Source of the DNA: CAZTGB01 sp964612965
GTDB lineage: Bacteria > Patescibacteriota > Microgenomatia > UBA8517
Assembly: GCA_964612965.1 (NCBI GenBank)
Contig: CAZTGB010000006.1
Coordinates: forward strand, 1-37,796
Length of the DNA: 37,796 bases
Reading direction: 5' to 3'
Translations under genes and position numbers: made by a program
Notes under the pieces: generated by a model
Seen by the model: the letters and a program-made list of their open reading frames with translations, nothing else
Told to the model about the DNA's origin: nothing
The model's database searches: none
Part shown: positions 1-7,463 of the stretch, one piece after another
Position numbering within the stretch: the stretch's first letter is position 1
How the letters are laid out: each line of letters starts with the position of its first letter

Positions 1-75
1 AAAGAAGAAAAGGGTAAATGTATTTATTGTGGACGTGAAGCCAAATTTATTTGGCACTTTGCCCAAGCATATTAA
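1..75 (+). CDS. proS: C-terminal end of a prolyl-tRNA synthetase (partial)
   Basis: The open frame enters from the left edge and stops with TAA at 73-75, leaving 24 residues. It holds a C-x-x-C pair (CIYCG) and ends in AQAY. The archaeal/eukaryote-type prolyl-tRNA synthetases end in a similar zinc-binding Cys cluster followed by a terminal aromatic Tyr, which is the basis for this call. No catalytic region is inside the window, so the name is inferred from the tail alone. A different Cys-tailed protein is possible. Confidence 0.45.
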   Translation, partial: KEEKGKCIYCGREAKFIWHFAQAY

Positions 76-81
76 AAGCAA

Positions 82-108
82 TTGACAGATAATTGTACGT
101 ATGATAAT
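82..108 (+). promoter_or_regulatory. Promoter of the toxin-antitoxin pair
   Basis: TTGACA at 82-87 and GATAAT at 103-108 are separated by 15 bases. The start codon at 120 lies 11 bases after the -10 box, so the mRNA would have almost no leader. The spacer is short, so this is a probable rather than certain promoter. Confidence 0.55.
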
Positions 109-119
109 CTGACAGTAAT

Positions 120-419
120 ATGCAACTAATGCCATACACAACCACAGCCACCGAACTTCAGAGAAATTATAAAAAAGTCGTTAAAAAAGCTAAGGATTTA
201 GGTAAACCCGTAGTAATCTTATCAAACAGTCAACCTGAAGGGATTTATTTAGATTACAAAGCCTTACAAGACAGGTATGAACTAATAGAGAAAAAAAAGA
301 AAAGTAGTAAATCTGATTTTTCAGAATTTTTGGGTATTTGGACTAAGGAAGAAGCGGATGCATTTGATAGAAATATCGATGAAGCTTTTGAACAAGTTGA
401 TCTTGAGAGTTGGAAATAA
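120..419 (+). CDS. Phd/YefM-type antitoxin
   Basis: A 99-residue protein with the N-terminal pattern of Phd/YefM antitoxins: TATELQRNYKKVVKKA followed by KPVVILSNSQPEGIYLDYKAL, the fold that binds the operator DNA. The tail (about residues 58-99) is charged and would wrap the toxin. It sits 6 bases before a PIN-domain gene, the usual antitoxin-then-toxin order. Family members repress their own promoter, and a TTGACA-type promoter lies directly upstream. ATG at 129 is an alternative start; 120 fits the -10 spacing seen across the window. Confidence 0.85.
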   Translation: MQLMPYTTTATELQRNYKKVVKKAKDLGKPVVILSNSQPEGIYLDYKALQDRYELIEKKKKSSKSDFSEFLGIWTKEEADAFDRNIDEAFEQVDLESWK

Positions 420-425
420 TTCAAT

Positions 426-833
426 TTGGAAACAGTGAGAAGCGTTATTCTTGATACAAACTCCTATAGCAAGCTCTTTGTGGGTGATAAAAGTGTAGAA
501 AAAGATTTAACTTCAGCAGAGAGAGTTTACATCTCAGTAATAGTTTTAGGTGAGTTGTATCATGGATTTTTAAAGGGGAAATTTTTAACCAAAAATGAAA
601 TAAAACTATATAGCTTTTTAAAAAAGCCCACAGTTAGAGTAATAAACGTGAGTTTTAAAACAGCAAAAATTTATGCTGAAGTGAAAAATAAGATTTGGAA
701 GAAGGGGTCTCCCATACCAACTGACGACATTTGGATAGCCGCTCATGCAATTGAGACAAATTCAACCTTGATTACATATGACAGACATTTTTTAGAGATT
801 CCAGGTGTTAAACTTTGGAAAGATCTCAGATAG
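426..833 (+). CDS. PIN-domain ribonuclease toxin (VapC-like)
   Basis: A 135-residue PIN domain. The acidic residues expected in the Mg-dependent active site are visible: D10 in LDTN, E43 in GELYHG, D100/D101 in PTDDIWIAA and D119 in TYDRHF. VapC toxins cleave tRNA or rRNA, and the upstream antitoxin would hold this one inactive. The start at 426 is TTG; GTG at 435 (beginning MRSVILDTN) is equally plausible. No Shine-Dalgarno site is seen, so translation probably couples to the antitoxin. Pairing of a Phd-type antitoxin with a PIN toxin is common in CPR genomes. Confidence 0.85.
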   Translation: METVRSVILDTNSYSKLFVGDKSVEKDLTSAERVYISVIVLGELYHGFLKGKFLTKNEIKLYSFLKKPTVRVINVSFKTAKIYAEVKNKIWKKGSPIPTDDIWIAAHAIETNSTLITYDRHFLEIPGVKLWKDLR

Positions 834-854
834 TACTTGTACTTCTTTGATATA

Positions 855-883
855 TTGTCAACTTTTCACAAAGCAATTATACT
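855..883 (+). promoter_or_regulatory. Promoter of the HIT-YqeY-YbeY operon
   Basis: TTGTCA at 855-860, 17-base spacer, TATACT at 878-883. The ATG at 893 is 9 bases past the -10 box, which puts the expected transcription start within about 3 bases of the start codon. This is one of the clearest leaderless arrangements in the window. Confidence 0.75.
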
Positions 884-892
884 GACTTCACA

Positions 893-1237
893 ATGGAGAA
901 TTGTGTGTTTTGCAAAATTATAAAAGGTAAGGTTCCTTCCAAGAAAGTCTATGAGGATGAAGAAGTATTGGCTTTTCATGACACAAATCCTCTAGCCCCC
1001 GTTCATGTTCTAGTTATTTCAAAAAAGCATATCGGAAAACTTTCTGAGGCAAATAACACTGATGCGATGATTCTAGGTAAAATACAGCTTGTAGCGGCAA
1101 AGGTGGCAAAAGATTTAGGGATTGGCGAAGCATTCAGAGTTTTAAATGCAAATGGAAGCGAAGCTGGACAATCCGTCTTTCATATTCACTATCACGTTCG
1201 GGGAGGATGGAAAGAAGGGATGCCAGAAGACAAATGA
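893..1237 (+). CDS. HIT-family nucleotide hydrolase (HinT-like)
   Basis: A 114-residue histidine-triad protein. The triad motif HIHYHVRGG lies near residues 97-105 and the N-terminus CVFCKIIKG is typical of HinT proteins, which hydrolyse purine nucleoside phosphoramidates and adenylated Lys intermediates. Length matches the family. The stop TGA overlaps the ATG of the next gene (ATGA at 1234-1237), so the two are translationally coupled. It leads a probable three-gene operon with YqeY and YbeY. Confidence 0.93.
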   Translation: MENCVFCKIIKGKVPSKKVYEDEEVLAFHDTNPLAPVHVLVISKKHIGKLSEANNTDAMILGKIQLVAAKVAKDLGIGEAFRVLNANGSEAGQSVFHIHYHVRGGWKEGMPEDK

Positions 1238-1677
1238 TAGCAAATAAATTACAAACTATGATAGGAGTTGCCATGAAGGCGCACGATACAGTTCGTCTCT
1301 CAACTCTTAGGCTTCTTTCTTCAGCCTTTAATTATGAGAAGATAGACAAGCAACATGACCTAACCGACGAGGAAGAGCTGGTTGTTATAAGACGTGAGGC
1401 TAAAAAAAGAAAAGAAGGGGCTGAGGCCTATGAAAAGGCCGGATCAAGAGAAAGAGCTGAACAGGAATCAAAAGAGTTATTCATTCTTCAAGAATTTCTC
1501 CCCCCCGAACTTTCTGATAGTGATTTGGAAAAAATAGTTGATGAGGCGTTCGCTGAAATTAAACCGACTTCTATGGCAGAAATGGGAAGGGTTATTGGAC
1601 TTGTTAAACAAAAAACCAGTGGAAATGCAGATGGCGGTAAAGTTGCCGAGCTTGTTAAGACAAAATTAAATGGTTAA
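1234..1677 (+). CDS. GatB/YqeY domain protein
   Basis: A 147-residue YqeY-family protein related to the tRNA-binding tail domain of GatB. Recognisable pieces are the helical N-terminus (KAHDTVRLSTLRLLSSAF), the RREAKKRKE segment, FLPPELSD, and the C-terminal MGRVIGLVKQKTSGNADGG. The cellular role of free YqeY is unsettled, though it is thought to bind tRNA. I start it at ATG 1234 rather than at 1207, because 1234 gives the ATGA overlap with the HIT gene and the family-typical N-terminus. Confidence 0.9.
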   Translation: MIANKLQTMIGVAMKAHDTVRLSTLRLLSSAFNYEKIDKQHDLTDEEELVVIRREAKKRKEGAEAYEKAGSRERAEQESKELFILQEFLPPELSDSDLEKIVDEAFAEIKPTSMAEMGRVIGLVKQKTSGNADGGKVAELVKTKLNG

Positions 1678-2056
1678 GGTACTAATTTCAAAACAAGGAA
1701 ATTACCCTGTTAAATCCGCAGGTATTAAAAAAAAGTTAAGAGAATTTTTTGAAAAACAGGGGATAGTGTCAAATGCTGAAGTTTCAGTGGCAATTGTTGG
1801 GGAAGCTAAAATGCTTTCCATTGGAAAAAAATATTTAGGGGACAAGAAAGTTCACAATGTTTTATCTTTTACACCAGACGAAACTCGTGGCACATTTATT
1901 TTTCCGCCTGATGCGACAATACACTTAGGGGAAATAATTGTTTGCTTTCCGGTTGTGATTAAAGAAGCTAAAGAAGAAGGAGTTTTAATTGATACAAAAG
2001 TTTACGAACTAATTGAGCACGGAGCTTTGCATTTACTGGGGATTCACCACAAGTAA
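1670..2056 (+). CDS. ybeY: Endoribonuclease YbeY (16S rRNA maturation)
   Basis: A 128-residue YbeY homologue. The metal-binding pattern H-x3-H-x5-H is at H117, H121 and H127 (HGALHLLGIHH), and VLSFTPDE is the usual loop before the active site. YbeY takes part in 16S rRNA 3-prime processing and ribosome quality control. The gene overlaps yqeY by 8 bases. It ends one residue after the last His, whereas most homologues continue for 10-20 residues, so this is a trimmed version. Confidence 0.9.
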   Translation: MVKVLISKQGNYPVKSAGIKKKLREFFEKQGIVSNAEVSVAIVGEAKMLSIGKKYLGDKKVHNVLSFTPDETRGTFIFPPDATIHLGEIIVCFPVVIKEAKEEGVLIDTKVYELIEHGALHLLGIHHK

Positions 2057-2072
2057 AAACGACCTTATCTGA

Positions 2073-3578
2073 ATGACATTCTATTTAAAATATCGCCCAC
2101 AAACCTTAGAAGAACTTGATTTAGAGTCAGTTCGTGACTCACTTAAAAAAATTGTAACTTCAGGAAATATTCCCCATGCATTTTTATTCTCCGGCCCAAA
2201 GGGAACAGGTAAAACTTCAACTGCCAGAATCTTGGCTAAAATAATTAATTGTGAGAATGCAAAAAAAGGAGAGCCGTGTGGCGAATGTGAGCAGTGTATT
2301 TCAATTACTAAAGGAACTAATTTAGACGTCATTGAGCTTGACGCAGCTTCTCACCGTGGAATTGATGATATCCGGGAGCTAAGGGAAGCAGTTAAACTAT
2401 CACCAACAAAAGCAAATAAGAAAGTTTATATAATTGATGAGGCTCACATGTTAACAAATGAAGCTTCCAACGCTCTTCTTAAAACTTTGGAAGAGCCACC
2501 TTCTCATGTTGTTTTTATACTAGCCACAACAAACCCTGAAAAATTAATAGGCACAATTCACTCAAGAGCCACCAAGGTTAACTTTACAAGAGCTACGAAC
2601 CAAGAAATTGTTCGCTCTCTCCAAAGAGTTGTTAATGGTGAAAAGTTAAAAATAGGGGATGGGACACTAGAAATAATCGCAAAAGCATCTGATGGGGCGT
2701 TTCGTGATGCAGTTAAAATTTTAGAAACTCTGGTTTCTGAAAATATTAAATTGGAAAAAGACGATGTTTCTGAATTTCTGTTTAAAAATAAAAACTTTGA
2801 AGTTAACGAATTTATTAATCTTCTTTCCAAAAAACAAGGAAAGGAATTATTAAATTCAATTGCAGATTTTGTTTCAAAAGGAGTAACTACTGAAAATATA
2901 ATTTCTGAACTGACACAAAGACTAAGAGAGGGGCTACTCTCAAGCATGGGTATTGGAGAAAATAAAATAGAGGAATTTAGTAAAAATGAACTCATATATT
3001 TAATTGAATTATTTTCTACCGCTTTAAGAGAAATACCAGACTCTTTAATAGAATCTCTTCCCTTAGAGATCGCAATCATTAAGTGGTGTGGAGAAAAGTT
3101 AAATTCTCAAAAAGAGGAAGTAAATAATGAAGAAATGGTGGTAACTTTGGAAACCCACAAGGAGGTTGTCGAAACTCATACTGAAAAAAAAGACAATGAG
3201 GAAAAACATTTGGTTGGTCTAGAAAATCTAAAAGAGGTTAACGAAGATATGTGGAAAGTTGTTTTAGCAAAAATTAAACCGATTAATGCCTCAATTGAAG
3301 CACTTTTGCGATCTTCTAAACCAATGGAATTTGACGGAAAAAGCTTAAAGTTGGGAGTTTTTTATAAATTTCACAAAGAAAGACTTGAAGACGTACATCA
3401 CAGAAAAATCCTTGAAGATGTAATAGCTAGTGTCATGGGAACTCCAATTAGGGTAATTTGTACTTTAACTGATCCTCCCCTTAAAAGTGTAATAAACACA
3501 GTGTCGGTTGAACCTATTTTGACAGAAGGGAAAGATCAAGATATCATTAAGGTTGCCCAGGAAATTTTTGGTAGTTAA
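2073..3578 (+). CDS. dnaX: DNA polymerase III subunit gamma/tau
   Basis: A 501-residue clamp-loader ATPase. Walker A GPKGTGKT is at residues 41-48, the four zinc Cys are C60, C69, C72 and C75, and Walker B IIDEAH is at about 120-125. The sensor/arginine-finger SRC motif reads SRA (IHSRATKV), so the Cys is replaced. After the lid and collar domains (to about residue 345) comes a charged linker and then a C-terminal domain. It starts a dnaX-ybaB-recR cluster, the same order as in many bacteria. The linker contains an A8 tract (see separate entry). Confidence 0.96.
   Translation: MTFYLKYRPQTLEELDLESVRDSLKKIVTSGNIPHAFLFSGPKGTGKTSTARILAKIINCENAKKGEPCGECEQCISITKGTNLDVIELDAASHRGIDDIRELREAVKLSPTKANKKVYIIDEAHMLTNEASNALLKTLEEPPSHVVFILATTNPEKLIGTIHSRATKVNFTRATNQEIVRSLQRVVNGEKLKIGDGTLEIIAKASDGAFRDAVKILETLVSENIKLEKDDVSEFLFKNKNFEVNEFINLLSKKQGKELLNSIADFVSKGVTTENIISELTQRLREGLLSSMGIGENKIEEFSKNELIYLIELFSTALREIPDSLIESLPLEIAIIKWCGEKLNSQKEEVNNEEMVVTLETHKEVVETHTEKKDNEEKHLVGLENLKEVNEDMWKVVLAKIKPINASIEALLRSSKPMEFDGKSLKLGVFYKFHKERLEDVHHRKILEDVIASVMGTPIRVICTLTDPPLKSVINTVSVEPILTEGKDQDIIKVAQEIFGS
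3184..3191 (+). other. A8 slippage tract inside dnaX
   Basis: Eight consecutive A followed by G, in the linker codons around residues 371-373. Loss of one A (or a -1 ribosomal shift) leads to about ten new codons and then TAG; gain of one A leads to TGA within three codons. Either way the product would be a gamma-like form lacking the tau-specific C-terminal domain. An AAGGAGG run at 3159-3165 lies 18 bases upstream. In E. coli and Thermus dnaX, A-tracts at comparable places are known to yield gamma; here it is inference. Confidence 0.35.
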
Positions 3579-3611
3579 GAGAGGTTTGTATCGATCTAAA
3601 ATAATAAAAAT

Positions 3612-3896
3612 ATGTTTGACAAATTTAAACAATTAAAGGAATTAGGACAGATGAGGCAGAAGGCAATGCAGCTTCAGAAGGAACTTGAAAAAATTATTGA
3701 AACCTTAGAGAAACATGGTTGGACAGTTTCAGTCACTGGAGATCAAAAGATTAGATATATAAAGCGCGACGGGGAAGATCTAACAGAGCTTGTTGATTTA
3801 ATTAACGAAGCCATGAAAAAAGTTCAAAAGGAATCAGCTAAAAAAATGATGGAAATGGGTGGTGGGCTTTCGGGGCTACTTGGTGGAATGAAGTAG
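3612..3896 (+). CDS. YbaB/EbfC-like nucleoid-associated protein
   Basis: A 94-residue protein: N-terminal helix rich in K, Q and M (KFKQLKELGQMRQKAMQLQKEL), a short central sheet segment (TVSVTGDQKIRYIKRDGEDL), a second long helix and a Gly-rich Met-containing tail (GGGLSGLLGGMK). This helix-sheet-helix outline and the position between dnaX and recR are those of YbaB/EbfC, a small dimeric DNA-binding protein. The central VxVxxxG..K signature is weaker than usual, so the call leans partly on synteny. Confidence 0.75.
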   Translation: MFDKFKQLKELGQMRQKAMQLQKELEKIIETLEKHGWTVSVTGDQKIRYIKRDGEDLTELVDLINEAMKKVQKESAKKMMEMGGGLSGLLGGMK

Positions 3897-3903
3897 AACA
3901 TGT

Positions 3904-4512
3904 ATGAAAGTAGCAAAGCCGATAGCAAACCTTATTGAGAACTTCCAAAAACTTCCCGGAGTTGGTCCTAAATCAGCACAAAGGCTTACATATTATTTGC
4001 TTCATGTTCCACAAAGCCAGTTAGAAGAATTTGGAGAAAACCTCTCAAGGCTTAAAAAGGATACTGTTCTTTGTACAATTTGTAGGAATGTTAGTGAGAT
4101 GGACCCCTGTCCTATTTGTTCAGACTCTGGGCGAGATGAATCAATAGTATTGGTAGTCGAGCAGCCCTTAGATATCTTGGCTTTTGAAAAGACAAATAAG
4201 TTTAAAGGGATTTACCATGTGTTGCATGGAGCCATTAGCCCACTCGATAACATTGGCCCGGACGAAATATATGTGGAAGACTTTTTCTCAAGACTGACTA
4301 ATACCGAAGGGAAAATTAAAGAAATTATAATTGCTACAAATCCAACGATGGAAGGAGAAGCTACTGCAATGTTCATAACCAAAAGAGCAAGAGAAAAAAA
4401 ATTAGATATTAAAATCACAAGACTTGGTATGGGAATTCCAACAGGAGCTGATTTAGAGTATGCAGATGAGGTAACATTAACACGAGCACTTGAGGGAAGA
4501 CGCGAATTGTAA
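3904..4512 (+). CDS. recR: Recombination protein RecR
   Basis: A 202-residue RecR. The helix-hairpin-helix LPGVGPKSAQR spans residues 17-27, the zinc finger Cys are C57, C60, C69 and C72, and a Toprim domain follows (IVLVVEQPLDILAFEKT, then ATNPTMEGEATA). The C-terminus contains the Walker B-like GIPTGADLEYAD. With RecO and RecF it loads RecA at single-strand gaps. It follows ybaB after 7 bases and is probably co-transcribed with dnaX. Confidence 0.96.
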   Translation: MKVAKPIANLIENFQKLPGVGPKSAQRLTYYLLHVPQSQLEEFGENLSRLKKDTVLCTICRNVSEMDPCPICSDSGRDESIVLVVEQPLDILAFEKTNKFKGIYHVLHGAISPLDNIGPDEIYVEDFFSRLTNTEGKIKEIIIATNPTMEGEATAMFITKRAREKKLDIKITRLGMGIPTGADLEYADEVTLTRALEGRREL

Positions 4513-4519
4513 ATAAAAA

Positions 4520-5032
4520 ATGAATACTGCTCAAACTACAAAGAATTTAGCAAAAACTATTGCAAAGCAAATAGCAGGAGAACCTCTTGAAATTCTTAAA
4601 GATGTAAAAGAACAAGTAATAGGGAGTAACCCCCAAGGTCAAAGTAGTCAGCCCAGGGAAACCAGAGAAGAAAATCCAGAAGAGAAATATCAGCGGGAAT
4701 TAAATGAAAAGCTTAAATCAGAAAGAAGAATAGAAGCTTTTGATCGCGAATTAAAAGACATTACAAAAGAAAACCTTTTTAAAGATCTCCAGGCAAAAAT
4801 TTCAGAGGGAATGGAAGTATATATTGACGAATATCAAGAACTTTCAATGGAACAAAAACAAGTTCTTAAAGCTCAACAAGAAGCTTATGAAAAACAAAAG
4901 GCAACTGTGGAGAATCAAAGTGAAAAAAGGTCATTTTTTGGATCATCTAAACCAAGCAGAAGGATGGGGCAAAAGCAGCAAGCTCAGAAAGAACAAACAA
5001 GGGTAGAAAAACCAATTCCACCTTCTGGCTAA
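4520..5032 (+). CDS. Charged coiled-coil protein of unknown function
   Basis: I do not recognise a family with certainty. The 170 residues start with an amphipathic helix (TTKNLAKTIAKQIAGEPLEILKD), pass through a Gln/Ser/Pro-rich stretch, then a long Glu/Lys/Gln helix from about residue 50 to 135 that should form a coiled coil, and end in a basic Gln-rich and Pro-rich tail. No membrane segment and no Cys. It starts 8 bases after recR and probably belongs to the same operon. Similar proteins appear to sit in this position in related genomes, but that is memory and not tested. Confidence 0.7.
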   Translation: MNTAQTTKNLAKTIAKQIAGEPLEILKDVKEQVIGSNPQGQSSQPRETREENPEEKYQRELNEKLKSERRIEAFDRELKDITKENLFKDLQAKISEGMEVYIDEYQELSMEQKQVLKAQQEAYEKQKATVENQSEKRSFFGSSKPSRRMGQKQQAQKEQTRVEKPIPPSG

Positions 5033-5077
5033 TCCTCATTTAATTTTTGTAAATTTCAATGTAGAATTAAAGCTAAT

Positions 5078-6460
5078 ATGGCTAATATTTTCTTATCAAA
5101 TACGAGAACCAGAAAGAAAGAAAAATTTACACCTAATATTGAGGGGGAGGTTGGAATTTATTCCTGTGGACCAACTGTCTATTGGAATCAACATATCGGT
5201 CACATGTATGCATATGTGCAGTGGGATATTCTTGTTAGGTTTTTAAGATTTTCAGGATTTAAAGTTAAGTGGATAATGAACATAACAGATGTGGGACATA
5301 TGACATCTGATGAGGATATGGGGGAGGATAAAATGGAAAAAGGTGCCATCCGTGAAGGATTATCTGTTTGGGAGATAGCAGACAAATATATTGCACAATT
5401 CAAAGATTCGATGAAGCTTCTTAATATTATTCTTCCTGATGTGCTCTGCCGAGCAACAGAAAACATAAAAGAACAAATAGATTTAGCTTCTGTAATTGAA
5501 AAGAATGGATTTGCCTACTTAACCAAGAAAGGTTTAGTGTTCGGCACAGGTAAATTTCCTGACTATGCAAAATTTGGAAATTTGAAATTAAGTGAGATGC
5601 AAAAAAGAAATGATGTAGAAATTGATTTAGAAAAAAAGCTTCCATGGGATTTCTTTCTTTGGGCAATTAACCCCAAACATATCATGAAATGGGAAAGCCC
5701 TTGGGGTGAAGGCTACCCAGGATGGCACATAGAATGTACCGCAATGTCGACCAAATATTTAGGGCCAAACTTTGATATTCATACAGGAGGAATAGAACAC
5801 GTTGGGATTCACCACACAAACGAGATAGCTCAGGGATATGCAGCATTCGGTAGACAAACCGCAAATTACTGGCTTCATAACGGTTGGCTAATGGGAAAAG
5901 GTGGAGAAAAAATGAGTAAAAGCCTGGGAAACTTTGTAACAGCTCAGGAATTGGTTGAAAAAGGGTATGATCCAATAGCTCTTCGTTATTTGATCCTCAC
6001 ATCACATTACAAAAAAGGACTTAATTTTACTTGGGAGGCTCTCGACTCCGCAGTTAACGCACTCAGTAACTTAAAAGATATTGTTGCTGGACTTAAAAAA
6101 GAGGAAGGAAGAAGTACGTTATCCGATGAGAAAATGGAGAAGATAAGTGGGTATAGAGAAAAATTTATACAAGCCCTGTCTGACGATGTGAACGTGCCTC
6201 AAGCGTTAGCGGTGGCTTGGGAAATGCTTAAAAGTAATATTCCAAGCGCCGATAAATTAGATTTAATTTTAAGTTTTGATGAAGTGCTCGGCTTAAATCT
6301 TAACAAGACGGAGAATAAGGGAAACAAAATTTCGGATGAAGTCAAAAAGTTAATTGAAAAAAGAGAAGAGTTAAGAAAAAAGAGAGAGTTTGAAGGGGCA
6401 GATAAAATTCGAAATGAAATTGAAAAATTAGGATTTGAAGTAAAAGACAAATCATTGTAA
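5078..6460 (+). CDS. cysS: Cysteinyl-tRNA synthetase
   Basis: A 460-residue class I synthetase. The zinc-binding site uses C30 (CGPTVY), C220, H245 and E249; the HIGH motif is at 39-42 and KMSKS at 278-282. The anticodon-binding helical region fills the C-terminal third, ending in the KREFEGADKIRNEIEKLGFEV segment typical of CysRS. A -10 box TAGAAT at 5062-5067 lies 10 bases before the ATG, so it may have its own leaderless transcript in spite of the close recR cluster. Confidence 0.96.
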   Translation: MANIFLSNTRTRKKEKFTPNIEGEVGIYSCGPTVYWNQHIGHMYAYVQWDILVRFLRFSGFKVKWIMNITDVGHMTSDEDMGEDKMEKGAIREGLSVWEIADKYIAQFKDSMKLLNIILPDVLCRATENIKEQIDLASVIEKNGFAYLTKKGLVFGTGKFPDYAKFGNLKLSEMQKRNDVEIDLEKKLPWDFFLWAINPKHIMKWESPWGEGYPGWHIECTAMSTKYLGPNFDIHTGGIEHVGIHHTNEIAQGYAAFGRQTANYWLHNGWLMGKGGEKMSKSLGNFVTAQELVEKGYDPIALRYLILTSHYKKGLNFTWEALDSAVNALSNLKDIVAGLKKEEGRSTLSDEKMEKISGYREKFIQALSDDVNVPQALAVAWEMLKSNIPSADKLDLILSFDEVLGLNLNKTENKGNKISDEVKKLIEKREELRKKREFEGADKIRNEIEKLGFEVKDKSL

Positions 6461-6469
6461 TATCTATTA

Positions 6470-7129
6470 ATGCCTACCACTGATAATTCACAACCAAAAG
6501 ATAATCCGTTTGAAATAGTAACTTCAGGCAAAGCCAAAAAAGGAAGCACTAAAGGGGTAATAATAGCCTTAGTTGTAGTTTTGTTTTTGGCACTGGGAAT
6601 TTTTGGAGGAGTTCTTTTGGTTCGCCAAAATCAAAATATTCAAGAAAAAGCAGCGTGTGCTGCAGCCTGTCCAAATAGCAATGGCGACTTGGTTAATTGT
6701 TATGACACACCAGACACAGACGGCGAAGTAAGTACATGTAACTCCACCGGAAGAGTTGAAGTTTGTGGTCAAAACATATCAGATGCTAAAGAATACTGTT
6801 GTCCGGCAGCGGGTGGAGCCTGGACTACTAATATGTCAGCATGCGCAGTTTCGACACCCACTGCCACAGCTACAGCCACATCCACTTCAACAGCCACAGC
6901 AACCGCGACTGCGACATCAACATCAACATCGTCGGCTACAAGTACTGCAACGTCTACGTCTCAAGCTACAACAGGCGCAACACCGACTAAATCTTCAACT
7001 GCAAAAGCGACAACAACTGCAAAAGCTACTAAGGCTCCAATTCCTGAAACCGGAACAGGTTGGCCAACTTATGCAGGAATTGGTCTTGGAATATTTGTTA
7101 TTATTGGATCACTACTTTTAGCTCTGTAA
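6470..7129 (+). CDS. Membrane-anchored Cys-rich surface protein with Thr/Ala-rich stalk and IPETG motif
   Basis: 219 residues in clear blocks: a cytoplasmic N-terminus, a membrane segment at about 29-50, a small domain with eight Cys (63, 67, 77, 90, 99, 110, 111, 125), a Thr/Ala/Ser-only stalk (about 128-189), IPETG at 191-195 and a final hydrophobic helix (199-219). IPETG plus a hydrophobic tail resembles a sortase sorting signal, but the usual basic residues after the helix are missing, so the tail may simply be a second anchor. The stalk looks like an O-glycosylation region. Function unknown. Confidence 0.8.
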   Translation: MPTTDNSQPKDNPFEIVTSGKAKKGSTKGVIIALVVVLFLALGIFGGVLLVRQNQNIQEKAACAAACPNSNGDLVNCYDTPDTDGEVSTCNSTGRVEVCGQNISDAKEYCCPAAGGAWTTNMSACAVSTPTATATATSTSTATATATATSTSTSSATSTATSTSQATTGATPTKSSTAKATTTAKATKAPIPETGTGWPTYAGIGLGIFVIIGSLLLAL

Positions 7130-7447
7130 GCGTATCTTCTTGAGGAAAAACTTAGGTTTAGTGATTATTCCAATGTGATTAATTAAGGGAAAATGATCCT
7201 TTACTTCTTGTTGAAATTTTTCAGCAAGGTTGCCTGTATAGCCACCGTATCCGGCCCCTTCCGAGGTTTTACAAAGTCTATTTTCGTAATCATTAATAAT
7301 CTTTAATATTTTTTCTCCTTCCTTGTTAAATTCCTCTTGATTACCTTCTTGATCGATGGAGTATTCAAAATGTTTTTGAGTAAAACCATCAAATTGTTCT
7401 TTATTTTCCTCGAGCATCTTTAAAAAATATTCTTTGTATTTAGTCAT
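7118..7447 (-). CDS. Small conserved-looking protein of unknown function
   Basis: A 109-residue soluble, mostly helical acidic protein beginning TKYKEYFLKMLEENKEQFDGF, with a Gly/Tyr-rich segment (GAGYGGYTGNLAEKF) near residues 64-78. I recall similar short proteins in Microgenomates genomes but know no function. It is convergent with the surface protein gene (12-base overlap of the 3-prime ends) and divergent from the dehydrogenase gene, whose region shares the start-codon CATG. Confidence 0.7.
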   Translation of the reverse strand: MTKYKEYFLKMLEENKEQFDGFTQKHFEYSIDQEGNQEEFNKEGEKILKIINDYENRLCKTSEGAGYGGYTGNLAEKFQQEVKDHFPLINHIGIITKPKFFLKKIRLQS

Positions 7448-7463
7448 GTATAATTACTCTATT

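Noticed and set aside
7434..7463. Longer N-terminus of the sugar dehydrogenase from 7434 or ATG 7446
   Set aside because: TATAAT at 7449-7454 is downstream of these starts, and GTG 7464 gives a proper signal-type N-terminus.
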